From: Shewanella sp. OPT22
GTDB lineage: Bacteria; Pseudomonadota; Gammaproteobacteria; Enterobacterales; Shewanellaceae
Length of the DNA: 64,000 nt
NCBI RefSeq assembly: GCF_004168585.1
Contig: NZ_PGVH01000017.1
Span: 76,097 to 140,096, forward strand
Direction: 5' to 3'
The notes below the pieces were generated by a model. The model saw nothing but the letters and a program-made list of their open reading frames with translations. It made no database searches and was not told the origin of the DNA. Both the position numbers and the translations under genes were made by a program. Of this stretch, positions 29,838 through 39,366 are shown piece after piece (within the stretch, counting starts at the first letter, position 1; each line of letters begins with the position of its first letter).

Positions 29838-30157
29838 TTCAGGAACTGTTCCATAATAACTTCCTCGTTTTGCTGTTGTTTAATTTGAGCTAATACAAGG
29901 CGGAGAAAGTGCTGTGTAGTTATTCTACATTAGCTTTCGCCAACGTGGTAGGAGCCAAAAATAAACACAGCCCAAAGGGTCACGCTTAAAATTGCCACTG
30001 TCTGCGTTACTCATCTTTCATTTAGAGTAACTCAACTTCATTCTTCGTGCCTGATACTGGCAATTTCAAGCAGTAACAAATCGGGAAGATATTTAGGGAC
30101 AATTCCTAGGGGTAGCAGGAGAACAAAACCTCCCCTGCTAGATAAAGACACTTAAAT
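29838..30157. repeat. structured intergenic element with nested inverted repeats
   Basis: This 320-bp gap contains no gene of normal size. GCTTAAAATTGCCA (29984-29997) and TGGCAATTTCAAGC (30058-30071) are inverted copies matching at 13 of 14 bases. Between them GTTACTC (30006-30012) pairs with GAGTAAC (30025-30031). Left of them GGCGGAGAAAG can pair with CTTTCGCC, and CTGTGT with ACACAG. The nested, mostly A/T-looped folding resembles a dispersed intergenic repeat. A further imperfect hairpin (TAGCAGG/CCTGCTA) at about 30116-30141 follows the stop of the DUF885 gene. Confidence 0.55.
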
Positions 30158-31948
30158 TTACTTTTGTGTTTCAATAAAAGTATCTATTTGTTGTTCTAAG
30201 ATCGACATCGGCACAGAACCATTAGCTAAGACTGCATCATGAAACGCACGAATATCAAATTTTTCACCTAACGCAGTTTCAGCTTTTTTACGCAACCGCT
30301 TGATGGTGAGTTCCCCTATTTTATAAGACAAAGCCTGTCCCGGCCATGAAATATATCGATCAACTTCTGTTGTGATATTGTGCAGTGATAACGCTGAATT
30401 TTCAGCCATGTAATTGATGGCTTGTTGGCGTGTCCAATTTTGAGCGTGCATCCCTGTATCAACTACTAAACGCGTGGCGCGCCACATTTCATAGGTTAAG
30501 CGGCCAAAATTAGAATATGGATCTTTGTAAAGCCCAGCCTCTAACCCCAAATATTCAGAATATAACCCCCAACCTTCACCGAATGCTGAAATGTACGAAT
30601 AGCGACGGAAGTTAGGTAAGTTATCGAGCTCTTTATTCAACGAGATCTGCAGGTGATGACCTGGCACTGCTTCGTGCAACGTTAATGCGGTTAATTCATA
30701 TAAAGGGCGTTTATCGAGCGCATAAGTATTTACCCAGTAGTAACCCGCTTCGTCATCACGGTTTGAACCAGAATAACGACCTGTGGTGTATTTCGGAGCA
30801 ATTTGTGCTGGAACAGGCTCAATGCCATAAGGCATACGGGGAAGCTTACTAAAGTATTTTGGCAACATGGCGTCGGCTTGTTTGGCAATATAACTGGCTT
30901 CTTTCAGCAATTCTTCTGCGGTTTTTGGGTAGAACTGCGGATCTGTACGCAAAAAATGCAAGAACTCAGCAAAGCTGCCTTTGAAGTTGGTTTGCTTAAT
31001 AACCTGCTTCATTTCTGCTTTAATGCGAGCCACTTCTTTGATACCGAGTTGGTGCACTTCGTCAGAAGTCATGGGCAGTGTGGTGTAATACTGAACTCGG
31101 TTTTCGTAAAAATCATGACCGTCAGGCAGGCTGATTGCAGCAATGTTGGTACGGGCATTCGGAATGTATTCCTGCGTCATAAAGTCATAGAACTTTTGGT
31201 AGCTCGGTAACACTTGGTTTTTCACCAAGTCACGGCCTTTATTGGTTAATTCTTGCTTTAACTCGGCAGAAAAGTGATCCGGAAAATGGTTAAATGGCGC
31301 AAAGTAGCCGCTTTGTTCAACCGGTACGATAAACGCACTGATGCTATCTTCAAATCCGTTTAAGGTGACTTTAGGCGGAGTGATACCAGCTTTCACACCT
31401 TGCGTTAACCAATACGTTTGTTGGTTGAAGTATGTTGGAAGTGCTGCCAGTTTACTTAAATAGTTACGGTAATCCTGCTCAGCATTAAAACGGCCTTTAT
31501 TGATGGAAGCGATGTAAGCATGAAAGCCGCTTTCTGCCGTGATTGGTTGATAGTGATCATGAAAGCGATACATGTCGACACTGTTCTGCAATTGATACTG
31601 CAGGATTTGTTTATTGATGCGCTCGTCTTTAGTGAGCTCTGAGTCATCTAGTGCTGAGAGTTGCTCGAGTAATCCCAGTTTCTGATGATAGACATCTTCA
31701 AGATGCTCAGGTGATAGGTTATCAAGTTTTCCAAGTTGGCTCTTATCACCAGTGCTTGCGGCAAGCTGTGCTGAAGCAAATTGTTTGATTTGCCAGTCTT
31801 GCTCTATCAGTGGTGCGAGTACAGATTGACGCTCAGCTTTGATATTTTGATCTTCTGAGCTTTTGGCAGTTTGTACTGGCGCATGAATATTGATGCTGCA
31901 CCCGCATAGTGTTGATGCGACCAATATTGATAAAATGAGCTTTTTCAT
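30158..31948 (-). CDS. DUF885 family lipoprotein, putative metallopeptidase
   Basis: A 596-residue protein with a type II signal peptide: hydrophobic residues 4-14 then the lipobox TLCGC near residue 16, so it should be lipid-anchored. The body is the DUF885 family. HEAVPGHHLQ in the C-terminal half, followed by AFGEGWGLYSEYLG, is an HExxx-GHH plus Glu arrangement like that of gluzincin-type peptidases. Family members of this length are widespread in Shewanella and Alteromonadales and are presumed peptidases, but I cannot name a substrate. It is divergent from adenosine deaminase across a 290-bp regulatory region. Confidence 0.82.
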   Translation of the reverse strand: MKKLILSILVASTLCGCSINIHAPVQTAKSSEDQNIKAERQSVLAPLIEQDWQIKQFASAQLAASTGDKSQLGKLDNLSPEHLEDVYHQKLGLLEQLSALDDSELTKDERINKQILQYQLQNSVDMYRFHDHYQPITAESGFHAYIASINKGRFNAEQDYRNYLSKLAALPTYFNQQTYWLTQGVKAGITPPKVTLNGFEDSISAFIVPVEQSGYFAPFNHFPDHFSAELKQELTNKGRDLVKNQVLPSYQKFYDFMTQEYIPNARTNIAAISLPDGHDFYENRVQYYTTLPMTSDEVHQLGIKEVARIKAEMKQVIKQTNFKGSFAEFLHFLRTDPQFYPKTAEELLKEASYIAKQADAMLPKYFSKLPRMPYGIEPVPAQIAPKYTTGRYSGSNRDDEAGYYWVNTYALDKRPLYELTALTLHEAVPGHHLQISLNKELDNLPNFRRYSYISAFGEGWGLYSEYLGLEAGLYKDPYSNFGRLTYEMWRATRLVVDTGMHAQNWTRQQAINYMAENSALSLHNITTEVDRYISWPGQALSYKIGELTIKRLRKKAETALGEKFDIRAFHDAVLANGSVPMSILEQQIDTFIETQK

Positions 31949-32142
31949 AAATTCCCTGTTTTTATTCTGGTTTTTATTTCTCTGTCAAGATTATGCCATG
32001 AAGATGCTAAATTTGGGGGAGATGATCCAACCTTATCAAGAGCAAATTGTAATAAAAAACATTTTTCTTTTTGGATTCAAATACTTTTTTGTGATTTTTA
32101 ACTGTCTATCTCACATAAAAGATAGAATATAGCGGTCATCGT

Positions 32143-32226
32143 AAAAAAAGCCTGATAGACTCCGCTGTTACTCTCAGCACTGTCGTAATAACAATGTCGA
32201 CATTCGGTCGTGCGAGGGCTTTTTTG
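32143..32226 (+). promoter_or_regulatory. folded leader just upstream of add
   Basis: AAAAAAGCC (32144-32152) pairs with GGCTTTTTT (32217-32225), and CTCCGC can extend the helix inward with GCGAG. Inside, TGTTA pairs with TAACA and CGAC with GTCG, giving a three-way-junction-like shape whose closing arm ends in a T run 15 nt before the add start. It could be an attenuator or a ligand-sensing leader. The conserved purine-aptamer bases known from the Vibrio add riboswitch are not present. Confidence 0.4.
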
Positions 32227-32239
32227 GGGGGTAAAATAA

Positions 32240-33235
32240 ATGATCGATAACAAGATACCGTTAGTGGATTTGCATCGCCACCTTGATGGCAATGTTCGAG
32301 TTGAAACCATTTGGGATTTAGGGCATCAACATGGCATTGAATTACCTGCAAATTCAATTGAAACCTTAGCTCCGCTTGTTCAGATCCAAGGAAAAGAAAG
32401 TGATCTTGTCGGTTTTTTAACTAAGCTCGACTGGATGGTAAAAGTACTGGCTGACCTAGACGCCGTTAAACGAGTTGCTTACGAGAATGTGGCTGATGCC
32501 GCATTAACAGGGTTAGACTACGCAGAATTACGATTCAGTCCATATTATATGGCAATGACACATAAGTTACCGATTGAAGGTGTAGTAGAGGCCGTCGCTG
32601 ATGGTGTTCAAGCTGGCCTGAAAGATCATGATGTAAAAGTTAACTTAATCGGCATTATGTCTCGCTCTTTTGGTGTGGAAGCTTGCCATCAAGAATTGAA
32701 TGCCTTGTTGGCACACAAAGACAAGTTAGTCGGTATGGATTTAGCCGGTGATGAGCTTGGTTTTCCGGGTAAACTGTTCAATGAGCACTTTATGAAAGTG
32801 CGTGATGCGTTTTTAGGGGTTACCGTACATGCGGGTGAAGCTGATGGTGCTCAAAGCATGTGGCAAGCCATTCGTGAGCTGGGTGCAACACGTATTGGGC
32901 ATGGCGTTAAAGCGATTCACGATCCTGAATTGATGGACTATTTAGTCGAACACCGTATTGGTATTGAATCTTGCCCAACCAGTAATCTACATACGTCAAC
33001 GGTTGAGTCCTACCAAGCACATCCAATTAAGCACTTTTTAAATAAAGGTGTTTTGATTAATTTGAACACGGATGACCCTGGTGTGAGCAACATTAATATT
33101 GCGCATGAATATCAAGTGGCACATTCAGAGATTGGCTTATCTCAAACTGAATTAAAACAGTTGCAAGTTAATGGCGTAGAAATGGCTTTTTTATCTGAAA
33201 GCGAACGCAAAGCGCTTTATCAATCTAAGTTGTAA
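32240..33235 (+). CDS. add: adenosine deaminase
   Basis: A 331-residue enzyme that converts adenosine (and deoxyadenosine) to inosine in purine salvage. The zinc site is visible: His12 and His14 in VDLHRHLDG, the His of [10 protein letters not shown], and the Asp of [19 protein letters not shown] contributes a catalytic His. Length and motif order are normal for bacterial Add. It is cytoplasmic, transcribed alone and followed by a strong terminator. Just upstream is a folded leader with a T run, suggesting control at the RNA level. Confidence 0.96.
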   Translation: MIDNKIPLVDLHRHLDGNVRVETIWDLGHQHGIELPANSIETLAPLVQIQGKESDLVGFLTKLDWMVKVLADLDAVKRVAYENVADAALTGLDYAELRFSPYYMAMTHKLPIEGVVEAVADGVQAGLKDHDVKVNLIGIMSRSFGVEACHQELNALLAHKDKLVGMDLAGDELGFPGKLFNEHFMKVRDAFLGVTVHAGEADGAQSMWQAIRELGATRIGHGVKAIHDPELMDYLVEHRIGIESCPTSNLHTSTVESYQAHPIKHFLNKGVLINLNTDDPGVSNINIAHEYQVAHSEIGLSQTELKQLQVNGVEMAFLSESERKALYQSKL

Positions 33236-33250
33236 CTCTTTTCTTACTAT

Positions 33251-33279
33251 AAGAGCATGTGTTTACGTGCTCTTTTTCT
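33251..33279 (+). terminator. terminator after add
   Basis: AAGAGCATGT pairs with ACGTGCTCTT (one G-U pair) around a GTTT loop, followed by five T. It stands 15 bp after the add stop. Confidence 0.8.
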
Positions 33280-33347
33280 GCAAACTCAATTTGTTTTTCT
33301 ACACTTAGCTTAACCGTTGTTCTCTATGGATTAGAGTGGAGAGATGT

Positions 33348-33836
33348 ATGAAAGCAGATCAAGTTAATATCAATGTCGTTGTTATTGTCGTTCTACTGAT
33401 TATCGCAACCAGTGCCGCAGCACTATCAATACAAAGTGATACTCACAGTCAAAAACAAAATCTAGCAAAACTGAATGCGATGCGTGTTGCTATCGATAAG
33501 ATTAATAATACGTTGCTGCCAAATCATTTTGAAATGGGTGGGGAAAGTACTCGTTTTATAAATGGTTACCCAGTTGATTTGATGAATGGAAAGCTACGTG
33601 CAAACGGCACAGCCTTAAGGCAAGGTTTAGACAGTGCCTATTTGGCCTCTGAGACTAACGTATCTGCACTGAGAGGATGGTCGCTAGTTGAGATGCAGGC
33701 CAGTCACAAGCAAAGTAAAAGCCTCCAGTTAGCGCCTAGTAGTTTGAGTCAGAATTGCTTTTTAGTGTACAGCGAAGCGGGGACCGTTTCTCACCCTAAA
33801 GCGGCAACGATAACGATGGTTAATCACGGTTGTTGA
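33348..33836 (+). CDS. MSHA-pilin-like membrane protein, copy 1 of 3
   Basis: 162 residues from the ATG preceded by GGAGAG; the GTG 12 bp upstream is less likely. A hydrophobic helix at about residues 10-27 is followed by an amphipathic stretch and a domain with NGYPVDLMNGKLRA and LRQGLDSAY. It ends with a disulfide-type loop, NCFLVYSEAGT to a final HGC. That layout resembles MSHA major pilins (helix, GYP-like turn, C-terminal Cys loop). The G-F-T-L-x-E prepilin cleavage motif is absent, so it should stay a single-pass membrane protein. It is the first of three tandem paralogues and its function is unknown. Confidence 0.55.
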   Translation: MKADQVNINVVVIVVLLIIATSAAALSIQSDTHSQKQNLAKLNAMRVAIDKINNTLLPNHFEMGGESTRFINGYPVDLMNGKLRANGTALRQGLDSAYLASETNVSALRGWSLVEMQASHKQSKSLQLAPSSLSQNCFLVYSEAGTVSHPKAATITMVNHGC

Positions 33837-33899
33837 GCAAAATACTCATTATTTCCTATAGTTAAAGAGATATTTTTACTTTAGGGATGGAGAAATACT

Positions 33900-34400
33900 G
33901 TGGATCAAGATAATCAATCTTCAAATACACCCATTATGATGATTGCAATCATTGCAACATTAGTTGTGATTGGGCTTTTGATTGCATTAAATAAACCAGC
34001 CTTGGAACAAGCCACCACAAAACATCATCAATCCGAACTTTTAGGATTACTTACTGCTATTAAGCATGTGAATCAGCAAGTATTGCCGATGCATAACTCA
34101 GAAGGAGAAGCTGATGTACTGATTGATGGCGTGGCTGTGCCATTGTTCAATGGTAAGTTAAGAGCGACATCAAGTTCTTTAGAGCGTGGATTAGACGTTG
34201 CCTACCGTTCAATTCAAACGCATCACACGGCATTCGATTATTGGAATATGATTGGGCAACCTTCTAATTCCAACGAACCAAGAAAGATTCAATTGCAGCA
34301 CAAAGAAGCACCTGCAAACTGTCATATTATATATGTTGAAGCCGGTACGTTAGATCAGCCCAAAGCAGAGCAATATATTATTAATGATAAAGGGTGTTAA
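33900..34400 (+). CDS. MSHA-pilin-like membrane protein, copy 2 of 3
   Basis: 166 residues from a GTG start with GGAG 8-9 nt upstream. Hydrophobic segment at about residues 11-30 (IMMIAIIATLVVIGLLIAL), then LLGLLTAIKHVNQQVLP, VAVPLFNGKLRATSSSLERGLDVAYR, a conserved Trp, and the closing NCHIIYVEAGT to KGC Cys pair. It aligns block for block with copies 1 and 3. No prepilin peptidase motif is visible. A short hairpin (AAGGGTG/CACCCTT) overlaps its stop codon at 34390-34408 and may mark the end of a transcript. Confidence 0.55.
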   Translation: MDQDNQSSNTPIMMIAIIATLVVIGLLIALNKPALEQATTKHHQSELLGLLTAIKHVNQQVLPMHNSEGEADVLIDGVAVPLFNGKLRATSSSLERGLDVAYRSIQTHHTAFDYWNMIGQPSNSNEPRKIQLQHKEAPANCHIIYVEAGTLDQPKAEQYIINDKGC

Positions 34401-34513
34401 TCACCCTTCTATATACGCCAATAAATCTAAGCTATATGTTTTTGCAATGAAGCATTTCAATCCTTGATGGTAGACTCGGCTCAGTCTGTAATTAACAAAA
34501 GTTGAGAAACACT

Positions 34514-35029
34514 ATGCAAAACCAAAATGGAGCTGCACAATCTAAAGCCTTGGTTTTCGTGATTGTATTAGTGGTCGTTATTGCAGGGATTCTATTAATT
34601 GGCCAAAATAAATCTGCAGTCAATCTAGTGAAGGAAAACCATTCATCAGCGCTAAACTCATTAAAAGTCGCAATTTCAAAGGCAAATAAAATTGTCAATG
34701 ATAAGGCGATACAAATGGGAGCCTCTCAAGGTGCGAACAGCATTGTCATAGACAGCGTGAGCTTAGGAACTTTTAACGGTTACCTGTCAACAAAATCTGA
34801 AGATTTAAAAAATGGATTAGGTTTCGTCTTTAACGGGAAGCAAAGTATTAACCCTTCGACCGCCAATTGGCAATTTCAGCAAGTTGGAGACAGCGACGAT
34901 GGTATTGCTCAAGTGAGAATTTTTGATCCTATGATTAAAAAAGAAAATTGCTACTTACTTTATCGTCAAGCGGGAAACAAACAACAGGCTACTGACCCAT
35001 CTAGCACGGTTGTAGATTCAGGCTGTTAA
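34514..35029 (+). CDS. MSHA-pilin-like membrane protein, copy 3 of 3
   Basis: 171 residues from the ATG; a TTG four codons upstream is in frame but less likely. Hydrophobic segment at about residues 11-30 (ALVFVIVLVVVIAGILLIG). Of the three copies its next segment, LNSLKVAISKANKIVNDKA, most clearly resembles the MSHA pilin region after the helix. SLGTFNGYLSTKSEDLKNGL and the closing NCYLLYRQAGN to SGC correspond to the variable head and Cys loop. No GFTLIE-type cleavage site. It could be a membrane-bound relative of minor pilins; no other pilus genes are nearby. Confidence 0.57.
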   Translation: MQNQNGAAQSKALVFVIVLVVVIAGILLIGQNKSAVNLVKENHSSALNSLKVAISKANKIVNDKAIQMGASQGANSIVIDSVSLGTFNGYLSTKSEDLKNGLGFVFNGKQSINPSTANWQFQQVGDSDDGIAQVRIFDPMIKKENCYLLYRQAGNKQQATDPSSTVVDSGC

Positions 35030-35064
35030 GGGAAATTAAGTTTTCGAACGATAAGAAAATGATG

Positions 35065-35106
35065 CGCCACGAGTTTGACTTTGGTCAACTAAGTGGCTTT
35101 TTTTTG
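35065..35106 (+). terminator. terminator after the pilin-like cluster
   Basis: GCCAC and GTTTGAC on the left pair with GTCAAC and GTGGC on the right in an interrupted stem, followed by eight T. It separates the pilin-like genes from the chemoreceptor gene. Confidence 0.75.
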
Positions 35107-35192
35107 TTGAAAGAGAAGGTTTGTTATTTAGATGTTTCAAACGGGGTGGCAATATGAAGACTTACTTATAGTGTGGTTAAAAGAGTCTTCTC

Positions 35193-36752
35193 ATGGATGT
35201 AAACAAAAGCAGTATGACAAATGAAGTCGTCTATCCAGACAGTTTTAAAATCCTTTCAACAACCGATTTAAACAGTAATATTACGTATCTCAATGAAGAC
35301 TTCTTAAATGTAAGTGGTTATGAAGCTGAAGAGCTGATTGGGCAACCACACAATACTATTCGCCATCCAGATATGCCGAAAGCAGCATTTCAAAATTTAT
35401 GGAGCACGATTAGGAGTGGTCGAAACTGGATGGGGCTCGTTAAAAATCGTTGTAAAAACGGTGACCATTATTGGGTGAATGCATTTGTCAGCCCGATAGA
35501 GCACGACGGCGAAGTCGATGAATATCAATCTGTGAGAACTAAACCCGACGCTAATTTGGTAAAGCGAGCTGAAGATTGCTATCAAAAGTTAAAGCAAGAT
35601 AAAGACATTTTCCCGAAGTATCAGCCTACTATTTTTCAAAGCCTCATTATTGGCTGGCTCCTCTCCGTTTTATGCATTGGCTTTGGTGTTCAGCAGGATA
35701 ATATTGCTTACCAATTTATTTTATTATTAACTGGGATCACGGTAGGCCTGTGGCCGACGTTTAAATTGAATCATCGATGGCAATCAACACTGAAGCTCAG
35801 TAAGGAAGTTCACGATAACCCGATTAATCAGTTTATCTATACTGGGCACGTTGATGAACTATCTCACTTAGAGTTAAGTTTAAGGATGCGCAAAGCTGAA
35901 ACATTGGCGATTGTTGGTCGTATTCAAGACAGTGGTGCAAAGCTGCAAAAGTCAATTGTGGGACAGGATCAGCAAAACAAACAAAACTTAGATAATTTAA
36001 CTGAACAGAATAATCATTTCTCGCAAGTAGCGACTTCAGTTTGTCAGATGAGTGAGACCATTAATGAAGTCGCACAAAATACCGTCGAAACGGCATGTAA
36101 TATTGAACAAACCATTCAAAAACTCGAAGATACACAACGAGCCCTCACCATTTCACAAGAATCTAATTTAAAAATCACCGAACTATTGGAAAAATCTCAA
36201 TATTCGATTGCGAATCTCGATGAACTGTGTGGACGCATTGATGATGTGCTCAGTGTGATTGACAGTTTAGCTGAACAAACGAATTTACTTGCATTAAACG
36301 CCGCAATTGAAGCCGCTAGAGCGGGCGATGCAGGACGAGGGTTTGCGGTCGTTGCTGATGAAGTTCGGATGCTAGCAAATCGCTCGCAAACATCAGGTAA
36401 AGAGATTCAAGAGATCATCAGCAGGTTAAAACAGACTTCTGCTAAAGCCGTTGAGCAAATGCAGTTCAGTCATGGACTAATCTCAGAGAGTTTAGAGTCA
36501 GAGCAACAACTCAAAGCCACATTAGTAAAAATGAATGAATCGCTAACAGAAGTTCAAGGAGTGGGGCAACAAACAGCCGTTGCAGCTGAAGAGCAATCAC
36601 AAGCGATGCTTCAAGTTGAAGGCAATATGCGAAGCTTAGAGCAAAACACCGAAGCTTTATTAGACAATGTAAATAGCGCTGTAGAGTTAGGGCAGGGACT
36701 AACATCGCAGAATGAACGCCAACAGGATTTGGTGTCTCAATTTGATAAGTGA
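35193..36752 (+). CDS. Aer-like PAS methyl-accepting chemotaxis protein
   Basis: A 519-residue chemoreceptor of the Aer type. An N-terminal PAS domain (about residues 15-125) contains [35 protein letters not shown] features seen in FAD-binding Aer, and [10 protein letters not shown]. Two adjacent hydrophobic segments (about 150-168 and 172-188) anchor it with both ends in the cytoplasm. The signalling domain has the conserved hairpin tip region from residue 352 on, including [18 protein letters not shown]. It lacks a periplasmic sensor, so it should sense an internal cue such as redox state or oxygen. The 7-bp stem GAAGACT/AGTCTTC ends two bases before the ATG, where no Shine-Dalgarno is seen. 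Confidence 0.88.
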   Translation: MDVNKSSMTNEVVYPDSFKILSTTDLNSNITYLNEDFLNVSGYEAEELIGQPHNTIRHPDMPKAAFQNLWSTIRSGRNWMGLVKNRCKNGDHYWVNAFVSPIEHDGEVDEYQSVRTKPDANLVKRAEDCYQKLKQDKDIFPKYQPTIFQSLIIGWLLSVLCIGFGVQQDNIAYQFILLLTGITVGLWPTFKLNHRWQSTLKLSKEVHDNPINQFIYTGHVDELSHLELSLRMRKAETLAIVGRIQDSGAKLQKSIVGQDQQNKQNLDNLTEQNNHFSQVATSVCQMSETINEVAQNTVETACNIEQTIQKLEDTQRALTISQESNLKITELLEKSQYSIANLDELCGRIDDVLSVIDSLAEQTNLLALNAAIEAARAGDAGRGFAVVADEVRMLANRSQTSGKEIQEIISRLKQTSAKAVEQMQFSHGLISESLESEQQLKATLVKMNESLTEVQGVGQQTAVAAEEQSQAMLQVEGNMRSLEQNTEALLDNVNSAVELGQGLTSQNERQQDLVSQFDK

Positions 36753-36869
36753 AGAAGAAATCAATAAGTAAAACTTTATGAATTTATTAAACTTTATTCA
36801 TGTTGCTACCAATTGCTAAAAAGATACTTTAGTGTTTTCACTAAATGATACGTCATGTTGGTTGTATAG

Positions 36870-37472
36870 GTGGAATGTAAAAGTAATGCTTCACTTGTGT
36901 TTGATAGCTTTCAAGAAGTTGAAGAGATATCTTTGACAGAAAAAGAGCTTAAGAAACATTGGCAAGTTTTTACGATGAAAACGCATATCTCAAAAGCGAT
37001 TGATGAACGTAGGCACTGGCAAAATAAAGTTGAGCGTATTGAAAAGTGGATGAAGAACAGCCTATCTCATGTGCGACAAGACAAAGAAGTATCACGAGAA
37101 TGGAAGAGAATGACTTGTGACGAACAAGTGAGGCTCAAGAAAGTGTTGGAACAAAGATTGATGCTGGATGATGAGACTGGGAGCGATGTGAATTTGGAAC
37201 CGTTTATGACCGCTGAATACCGACACCCTTCAACTCAGTGTTGTAAATTTGCACCTTCCAAGGCTGATATCAAACAAGAGAGAACTCAAATGTTGCTAGC
37301 ACTGCCTTTGGAGCCACAAATAAAAGTAATCAAAGATGGCAAAACAGCTACTCTAAAATTCGATTACGATAATACAAAAGAGTGGAAAATTAGAAAGGAT
37401 GCCATGACCAGGCTTGGACTACAGAAAGACCCAAGAATTGCGATAGTAAACAGCAGAAGCAATTATGAATAG
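36870..37472 (+). CDS. hypothetical protein, 200 residues
   Basis: I do not recognise this protein. It is charged and helix-rich in its first 110 residues (KELKKHWQVF, WQNKVERIEKWMK), with no signal peptide or membrane segment, and has a short beta-like tail (IKVIKDGKTATLKFDYD). The start is a GTG without a clear ribosome binding site; an ATG at codon 36 is an alternative. It lies between the chemoreceptor gene and the S10 operon, where many gammaproteobacteria have the str operon, so it is part of a lineage-specific insertion or rearrangement. Confidence 0.45.
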   Translation: MECKSNASLVFDSFQEVEEISLTEKELKKHWQVFTMKTHISKAIDERRHWQNKVERIEKWMKNSLSHVRQDKEVSREWKRMTCDEQVRLKKVLEQRLMLDDETGSDVNLEPFMTAEYRHPSTQCCKFAPSKADIKQERTQMLLALPLEPQIKVIKDGKTATLKFDYDNTKEWKIRKDAMTRLGLQKDPRIAIVNSRSNYE

Positions 37473-37562
37473 CTTATTAACATTTTTTCCGTATAATTCC
37501 TGCCATATTTTGACGTACAAGCTGCGATGTGAACTATATCGCAGAATAATTGTGCGATTGGG

Positions 37563-37590
37563 TTGATCTTAGCGAAAAGCTGAGTATAAT
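37563..37590 (+). promoter_or_regulatory. S10 operon promoter
   Basis: TTGATC (37563-37568), a 16-bp spacer and a consensus TATAAT (37585-37590), followed by the GC-rich TGCCCGCTC discriminator typical of stringently controlled ribosomal promoters. Transcription would start near 37598, leaving a leader of about 165 nt before rpsJ. Confidence 0.75.
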
Positions 37591-37686
37591 TGCCCGCTCA
37601 CTGCAATTGTACAGTGACGAAGTAAAGCGTTAATCAATATGATTAACGATTAATAAACAGCGATTCCGATTGGGAATCGAACGGTT

Positions 37687-37738
37687 AAATCATCTCACTC
37701 TGCCTTTCTAGAAGAAAGCTGCATGAGGGTGATTTTTT
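37687..37738 (+). promoter_or_regulatory. S10 leader attenuator-like hairpin (candidate L4 target)
   Basis: AAATCATCTCACTC can pair with the GAGGGTGATTT arm, closing a loop that includes CTTTCTAGAAGAAAG, itself a small hairpin; a T run (TTTTTT) follows. In E. coli, L4 regulates the S10 operon at a hairpin in this position. The primary sequence was not matched to the E. coli leader, so L4 binding is inferred from position and shape. Confidence 0.55.
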
Positions 37739-37753
37739 ATGTGTTCATTTTAG

Positions 37754-38077
<324 letters not shown>

Positions 38078-38104
38078 TTGAGATCCTAAGAAGAGGTTTG
38101 AGAG

Positions 38105-38743
38105 ATGGCAATCGGTCTAATTGGTCGTAAAGTGGGTATGACGCGCATCTTCACCGAAGATGGTACTTCAATCCCAGTATCTGTAATTGAAGTTCTAGCG
38201 AATCGCGTAGCTCAAGTTAAAACACTTGACGTTGACGGTTACCGTGCACTTCAACTTACTACAGGCACCAAAAAAGCCAACCGCATCAATAAAGCAAAAG
38301 CGGGTCACTTTGCTAAGGCTGGCGTAGAAGCTGGTCGTATCATTCGTGAAATGCGTCTTGCTGATGGTGAAGGTGAAGGCATTGAAGTTGGTGCTGAACT
38401 AACAGTTGATATCTTCGCTGATGTAGCGAAAGTAGACGTTACTGGTCAATCTAAAGGTAAGGGTTTCCAAGGCGGCGTTAAGCGCTGGAACTTCCAAACT
38501 CAAGACATGACGCATGGTAACTCTTTGGCACACAGAGCAAACGGTTCTATCGGTCAGAACCAAACGCCTGGTCGTGTATTCAAAGGTAAAAAGATGTCTG
38601 GTCACATGGGTGATGAGCGTACAACTACACAAAACCTAGAAGTGGTTCGTGTAGATGCTGAACGCAGCCTACTATTGGTAAAAGGTGCTGTACCTGGTGC
38701 TACCAATGGCGACCTGATTATCAAGCCAGCAGTTAAAGCTTAA
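38105..38743 (+). CDS. rplC: 50S ribosomal protein L3
   Basis: 212 residues. The N-terminal [18 protein letters not shown] and the central extension with [20 protein letters not shown], which reaches the peptidyl-transferase centre, identify L3. The Gln in QNQTP is the residue that PrmB methylates in relatives. One of the first proteins in 50S assembly. Second in the S10 operon, 27 bp after rpsJ. Confidence 0.98.
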   Translation: MAIGLIGRKVGMTRIFTEDGTSIPVSVIEVLANRVAQVKTLDVDGYRALQLTTGTKKANRINKAKAGHFAKAGVEAGRIIREMRLADGEGEGIEVGAELTVDIFADVAKVDVTGQSKGKGFQGGVKRWNFQTQDMTHGNSLAHRANGSIGQNQTPGRVFKGKKMSGHMGDERTTTQNLEVVRVDAERSLLLVKGAVPGATNGDLIIKPAVKA

Positions 38744-38760
38744 GGTCTGAGGAGATAGTA

Positions 38761-39366
38761 ATGGAATTAGCATTGAAAGACGCGCAAGGCGCTCTTGAAG
38801 TTTCCGAAGCTACCTTTGGCCGTGAGTTTAACGAAGCACTGGTTCATCAGGTAGTTGTATCTTACGCAGCAAACGCTCGTCAAGGTACTCGCGCGCAAAA
38901 AACACGCGCAGAAGTAAAAGGCTCTGGTAAAAAGCCATGGCGTCAAAAGGGTACAGGTCGCGCTCGTGCGGGTTCTGTGAAAAGCCCAATCTGGCGTTCT
39001 GGTGGTGTGTCGTTCGCGGCAAAACCACAAGACCACAGCCAAAAAGTAAACAAGAAGATGTACCGCGGAGCGCTTAAGAGCATTCTGTCTGAATTAGTAC
39101 GTCAAGACCGTTTACTAGTTGTTGAAAAGTTTGGTGTTGAAGCTCCGAAAACTAAAGAGCTAAAGAGCAAGCTAAACGAAATGAATTTAGACGATGTATT
39201 GATTGTTACACCAGAAGTTGATGAGAACTTGTTCTTAGCAGCTCGTAACTTATACAAAGTTGACGTTCGTGACGTTGCGGGTATTGACCCAGTTAGCTTA
39301 ATCGCGTTCAACACTGTGTTGGTTACTGCTGATGCAGTGAAGCAAATCGAGGAGATGCTAGCATGA
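38761..39366 (+). CDS. rplD: 50S ribosomal protein L4
   Basis: 201 residues. [16 protein letters not shown] and the following WRSGGVSF form the extended loop that lines the exit tunnel. In E. coli free L4 represses the whole S10 operon at the leader through attenuation and translation control, and the leader hairpin upstream is consistent with that. Its TGA overlaps the next start (ATGA). Confidence 0.98.
   Translation: MELALKDAQGALEVSEATFGREFNEALVHQVVVSYAANARQGTRAQKTRAEVKGSGKKPWRQKGTGRARAGSVKSPIWRSGGVSFAAKPQDHSQKVNKKMYRGALKSILSELVRQDRLLVVEKFGVEAPKTKELKSKLNEMNLDDVLIVTPEVDENLFLAARNLYKVDVRDVAGIDPVSLIAFNTVLVTADAVKQIEEMLA

Noticed and set aside
30803..31210. 135-residue plus-strand frame opposite the DUF885 gene
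   Set aside because: Lies entirely inside the opposite strand of a full-length lipoprotein gene and shows no family features.
32143..32240. Purine (adenine) riboswitch upstream of add
   Set aside because: Topology and gene fit, but the conserved junction bases known from the Vibrio aptamer (TATAA, TTTCTACC and TTATG type strings) are not found.
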